Notes under the pieces: generated by a model
Database searches by the model: none
Told to the model about the DNA's origin: nothing
Seen by the model: only the letters and a program-made list of their open reading frames with translations
Part shown: in pieces, positions 61,471 to 64,000 of the stretch
How positions within the stretch are numbered: the first letter of the stretch is position 1
How the letters are laid out: the number at the start of each line of letters is the position of its first letter
Program-made: the position numbers and the translations under genes
NCBI RefSeq assembly: GCF_047302425.1
Contig: NZ_CP154855.1
Coordinates: 2,418,001-2,482,000, forward strand
Origin: Oceanitalea sp047302425
Lineage (GTDB): Bacteria; Actinomycetota; Actinomycetes; Actinomycetales; Actinomycetaceae
DNA: 64,000 nucleotides
Direction of reading: 5' to 3'

Positions 61471-62436
61471 TCACTCGACCGGGGGTGTCGCCTCGGTGAG
61501 CCGCCGGCCGAAGTGGGCGAGCGCGCGCACCGCCTCCTCGTCCCCCGTCACCGTCCACGTCACCTCGGGCGGGATCCACGCCGGCCCGTAGACGAGGTCG
61601 GCGAGGGAGCCGCCACCCACCGGCCAGTCGGTCCCGCCGGACTCGTTCGGCGTCGCACCGGTGGCCCAGACCCCGAAGTGCTTGCGCATCTCCTCCAGCG
61701 GCAGGTCCATGTGGACCACCGCCTCCATCGGGTAGGTCTGGCTGTCCGTGTCCGTCGCGTGGATCATCTCCGACGGGTCGTCGACGGGCAGCTCGCGCGG
61801 CGCGGTCCGCACGCCGGTGCGCAGCAGCTGCGAGAGGCGGTCGAGGCGGAAGGTCCGCCAGTCCTCGCGCTCGAGGTCCCAGCACACGAGGTACCAGCGG
61901 GGCCCGTTGGACACGAGCGTGTGCGGCTCGACGTGGCGCGCCGCCTCGACGTCGAGGGCGGTGACGTAGCGGAAGCGGACCCGCTCGTGGTCCCGGCAGG
62001 CGAGCGCCAGCTCGGCGACGACGTCGGGGTCCACGGCCCTGCCCCGCCCCCCGACCGGCACGGCGTACTCCTGGAGGGCGGACACCCGCCGCCGCAGGTG
62101 CGGGGCGAGCATCTGCTCGAGCTTGACCAGGGCGCTGAGGGCGGTCTCCTCCCCCAGCCCCTGCACGGCCGCCACCCGCAGGCCGACGGCGATCGCCACC
62201 GCCTCGTCGTCGTCCAGGAGGAGCGGCGGGAGGCGCCCGCCCGCCTCGAGCCGGTACCCGCCGTCGAGGCCAGGACGGGCACTGACCTCGTAGCCGAGCT
62301 CGCGCAGCCGGTCGACGTCGCGGCGCAAGGTGCGCGCGCTGACGCCCAGCCGCTCGCGCAGCTCCCGCCCGCTCCACGAGCGGTGGGTCTGCAGGAGGGA
62401 CAGCAGTCGGAGGGCACGGGCGGTGGGATCGGCCAT
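61471..62436 (-). CDS. WYL/HTH YafY-type transcriptional regulator
   Basis: 321-residue regulator: HTH_11 domain (ARALRLLSLLQTHRSWSGRELRERLGVSARTLRRDVDRLRELGYEV), WYL domain (SNGPRWYLVCWDLEREDWRTFRLDRL, ~180) and WCX tail. ATG 62436 fits the family start; an upstream GTG/ATG would run through the operator. Divergent from an ABC exporter with a perfect palindrome between, so it probably represses or activates it. Confidence 0.92.
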   Translation of the reverse strand: MADPTARALRLLSLLQTHRSWSGRELRERLGVSARTLRRDVDRLRELGYEVSARPGLDGGYRLEAGGRLPPLLLDDDEAVAIAVGLRVAAVQGLGEETALSALVKLEQMLAPHLRRRVSALQEYAVPVGGRGRAVDPDVVAELALACRDHERVRFRYVTALDVEAARHVEPHTLVSNGPRWYLVCWDLEREDWRTFRLDRLSQLLRTGVRTAPRELPVDDPSEMIHATDTDSQTYPMEAVVHMDLPLEEMRKHFGVWATGATPNESGGTDWPVGGGSLADLVYGPAWIPPEVTWTVTGDEEAVRALAHFGRRLTEATPPVE

Positions 62437-62454
62437 GATGGAAAAGTACCGTCG

Positions 62455-62479
62455 CATGCGGCCAGGATCTGGCCGCATG
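62455..62479. promoter_or_regulatory. Palindromic operator between WYL regulator and ABC exporter
   Basis: CATGCGGCCAG and CTGGCCGCATG: perfect 11-bp arms around GAT. It starts 19 bp from both starts (ATG 62436 and ATG 62498), at the exact centre of the divergent gap. Confidence 0.8.
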
Positions 62480-62497
62480 GGTTCCTAGCGTTGCGCC

Positions 62498-63541
62498 ATG
62501 GCTCCGATCATCAGCACTCGGGAACTCTCCAAGACCTTCCGCCGCAAGGGCGGCGAGGAGGTCGTCGCGGTCAGCGACCTCACGATGGACATCGAGCCCG
62601 GCTCCCTCACGGCCTTCCTCGGGCCCAACGGTGCCGGCAAGTCCACCTCCCTCCGGATGCTCACCACGCTCCTGCCGCCGACGAGCGGCCACGCGACGGT
62701 CTGCGGCTTCGACGTCGCCCGCGAGCAGGCCGACGTCCGCCGCTCCATCGGCTACATCGGGCAGAAGAACGGCGCCGCCCAGTACTACCGGGTGCGCGAC
62801 GAGCTCGTCTCCCAGGGCGCCTTCTACGGCCTGAGCCGTACCGAGCGGCGGCAGCGGGCCGACGAGCTCCTCGAGATCCTCGGCCTCACCGAGCTCGCCA
62901 CCCGCACGACGATGACGCTCTCCGGCGGCCAGCGGCGGCGCGTGGACATCGCCCTCGGCCTCGTCCCCGCCCCGCGGCTGCTCTTCCTCGACGAGCCGTC
63001 CACCGGGCTGGACCCGCAGTCCCGCTCCCACCTGTGGGACCACATCCTCACGCTGCGCGAGCGCTACGGGATGACCCTGTTCCTCACCACCCACTACCTC
63101 GACGAGGCGGACCGCTTCGCCGAGCGGGTGATGATCGTCGACCAGGGCCGCCTCATCGCCGACGACACCGCCGCGCGGCTCAAGGCGAACCTCGCCGGGG
63201 ACCGCATCGTCCTCACCCTCGCCGGCGCGGTTGCCGACGACGGCGCACTCGCCCTGCTGCGGCGCGTCGCCGCCCGCGGTGGTGACGTCGAGCAGGCCGC
63301 GGTCGCGGCACCGGAGGGCGCGGCGGTGCGGTGCACCGTCGTCGTCGACCACGGCGACCGGGTGCTGCCCGGTCTGCTCGCCTCACTCGCCGCGGCCGGC
63401 CACGAGGTCCTCGCCGCCGAGCTCCACCAGCCCACCCTCGACGACGTCTTCCTCGGGCTCACCGGCCGCAGCCTCCGCGAGGAGCAGGCCACCGTCGAGG
63501 CACCCGCCCAGCCCGCTCTCGTCCCCGGAGGCCCCCAGTGA
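62498..63541 (+). CDS. ABC transporter ATPase, DrrA type
   Basis: 347-residue ATPase of a drug/lipid-type exporter. Walker A GPNGAGKSTSLRM (~45), signature TLSGGQRRRVDIALG, Walker B LLFLDEPSTGLDP, H-loop TTHYLDEAD, and a C-terminal DrrA-like domain ending in an Ala/Pro tail. IGQKNGAAQYYRVRDEL is the usual Q-loop region. Overlaps the permease start (GTGA). Confidence 0.93.
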   Translation: MAPIISTRELSKTFRRKGGEEVVAVSDLTMDIEPGSLTAFLGPNGAGKSTSLRMLTTLLPPTSGHATVCGFDVAREQADVRRSIGYIGQKNGAAQYYRVRDELVSQGAFYGLSRTERRQRADELLEILGLTELATRTTMTLSGGQRRRVDIALGLVPAPRLLFLDEPSTGLDPQSRSHLWDHILTLRERYGMTLFLTTHYLDEADRFAERVMIVDQGRLIADDTAARLKANLAGDRIVLTLAGAVADDGALALLRRVAARGGDVEQAAVAAPEGAAVRCTVVVDHGDRVLPGLLASLAAAGHEVLAAELHQPTLDDVFLGLTGRSLREEQATVEAPAQPALVPGGPQ

Positions 63542-64000
63542 GCGCCGTCGTCACCGACACCCGCAACGTCCTCGTCCGCGAGCTGTGGCCGGTCCTGCGT
63601 GACCCGTTCAGCGTCATCTTCTCCCTGCTCCAGCCACTCGTCTTCCTCGCCTTCTTCGGCCCGCTGCTCAGCGGCACGACGGGGCTGCCGTTCGCCGAGT
63701 CCCTCCAGTGGTTCGTGCCGGGCATCATCGTCATGAGCACCCTGTTCGGCACCGCGATGGCCGGCTCCAACCTCCTCTTCGAGCTGCAGTCCGGCTCGCA
63801 CGAGCGGATGCTCGTCACGCCCGTGGCGCGCTCGGCGCTCATGGTGGGGCGCGCGCTCAAGGAGATGGTGCCGCTCGCCGTCCAGGCGGTCGTCATCACG
63901 CTGGTGGCTGCGATCTTCGGCTTCCGGCCGCACCTGCCGGGCATGGCCCTCGGTCTGCTGGTCCTCGCCGCGTTCGGGATCGGGCTGGGGGCGCTGAGCT
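63538..64000 (+). CDS. ABC-2 type permease, DrrB-like, cut by the window end
   Basis: First 154 codons of an ABC-2 membrane subunit: VVTDTRNVLVRELWPVLRDPFSVIFSLLQPLVFLAFFGPLLSG, then QWFVPGIIVMSTLFGTAMAGSNLLFELQSGSHERMLVTPV, with at least three membrane segments before the edge. GTG 63538 overlaps the ATPase stop. Forms the export channel with the DrrA-like ATPase; the C-terminus lies outside the window. Confidence 0.88.
   Translation, partial: MSAVVTDTRNVLVRELWPVLRDPFSVIFSLLQPLVFLAFFGPLLSGTTGLPFAESLQWFVPGIIVMSTLFGTAMAGSNLLFELQSGSHERMLVTPVARSALMVGRALKEMVPLAVQAVVITLVAAIFGFRPHLPGMALGLLVLAAFGIGLGALS

Overview
The window is very GC-rich, gene-dense DNA with many GTG starts and many four-base stop/start overlaps (ATGA, GTGA). 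A CarD-family RNA polymerase regulator, a DUF5302 protein, a LexA box of the actinobacterial type, a LacI-regulated rhamnose transporter and a corynebacterial-style inositol cluster all point to an actinobacterium, most likely a member of the Micrococcales. The genus cannot be fixed from the sequence alone. No tRNA, rRNA, transposase, phage or CRISPR array was seen.

Layout. 1-6.4 kb (minus strand) is an operon resembling the Bacillus subtilis yes pectin locus: a solute-binding lipoprotein, two permeases, a YesL-like DUF624 protein, a Gfo/Idh/MocA dehydrogenase and a secreted family PL11 rhamnogalacturonan lyase cut off by the window start. 6.5-11.2 kb is a RhaT-P-Q-S type rhamnose ABC transporter operon. 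A LacI-family regulator (11.3-12.4 kb) follows, and similar LacI-type operators lie before both operons and before the regulator. Together these would cut the rhamnogalacturonan backbone outside the cell and import its oligosaccharides and rhamnose.

12.4-36.1 kb is mostly housekeeping and accessory: a 2-hydroxyacid dehydrogenase; LexA-boxed dinB; three poorly known genes; an LLM flavin enzyme; an AAA ATPase; a two-domain universal stress protein; a MurE paralogue with an altered substrate motif; carD; rtcB; mug; a paired SMR pump; a flavin/F420-type oxidoreductase; the glycine cleavage genes gcvP-gcvT-gcvH behind a tandem glycine riboswitch; a HAD phosphatase; an SDR; and a split pair of LigD-like DNA ligase and polymerase proteins.

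36.1-49.5 kb is a myo-inositol island: two IolG-like dehydrogenases, a single-permease ABC importer, then iolE, iolA, iolD, iolB, a Cgl0159-type barrel protein and iolC, with a divergent GntR regulator. IolR-like operator sequences occur in both promoters.

49.5-58.6 kb holds a 1069-residue cell-wall-anchored PIG-L protein, a second binding-protein-dependent sugar importer, a PfkB kinase and a divergent GH4 glycosidase. 58.6-64 kb has small stress-type enzymes, two WYL regulators each next to a palindromic operator, a pair of paralogous ~55-residue Arg-rich ORFs with a strong terminator, and a DrrAB-like ABC exporter running off the right edge.

The most unusual feature is an 18-bp repeat (GTAAGTGTGCTGTCGGCG). 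It forms four short arrays arranged as inverted pairs around two unrelated genes, at 25.4/25.9 kb and 48.6/49.5 kb.
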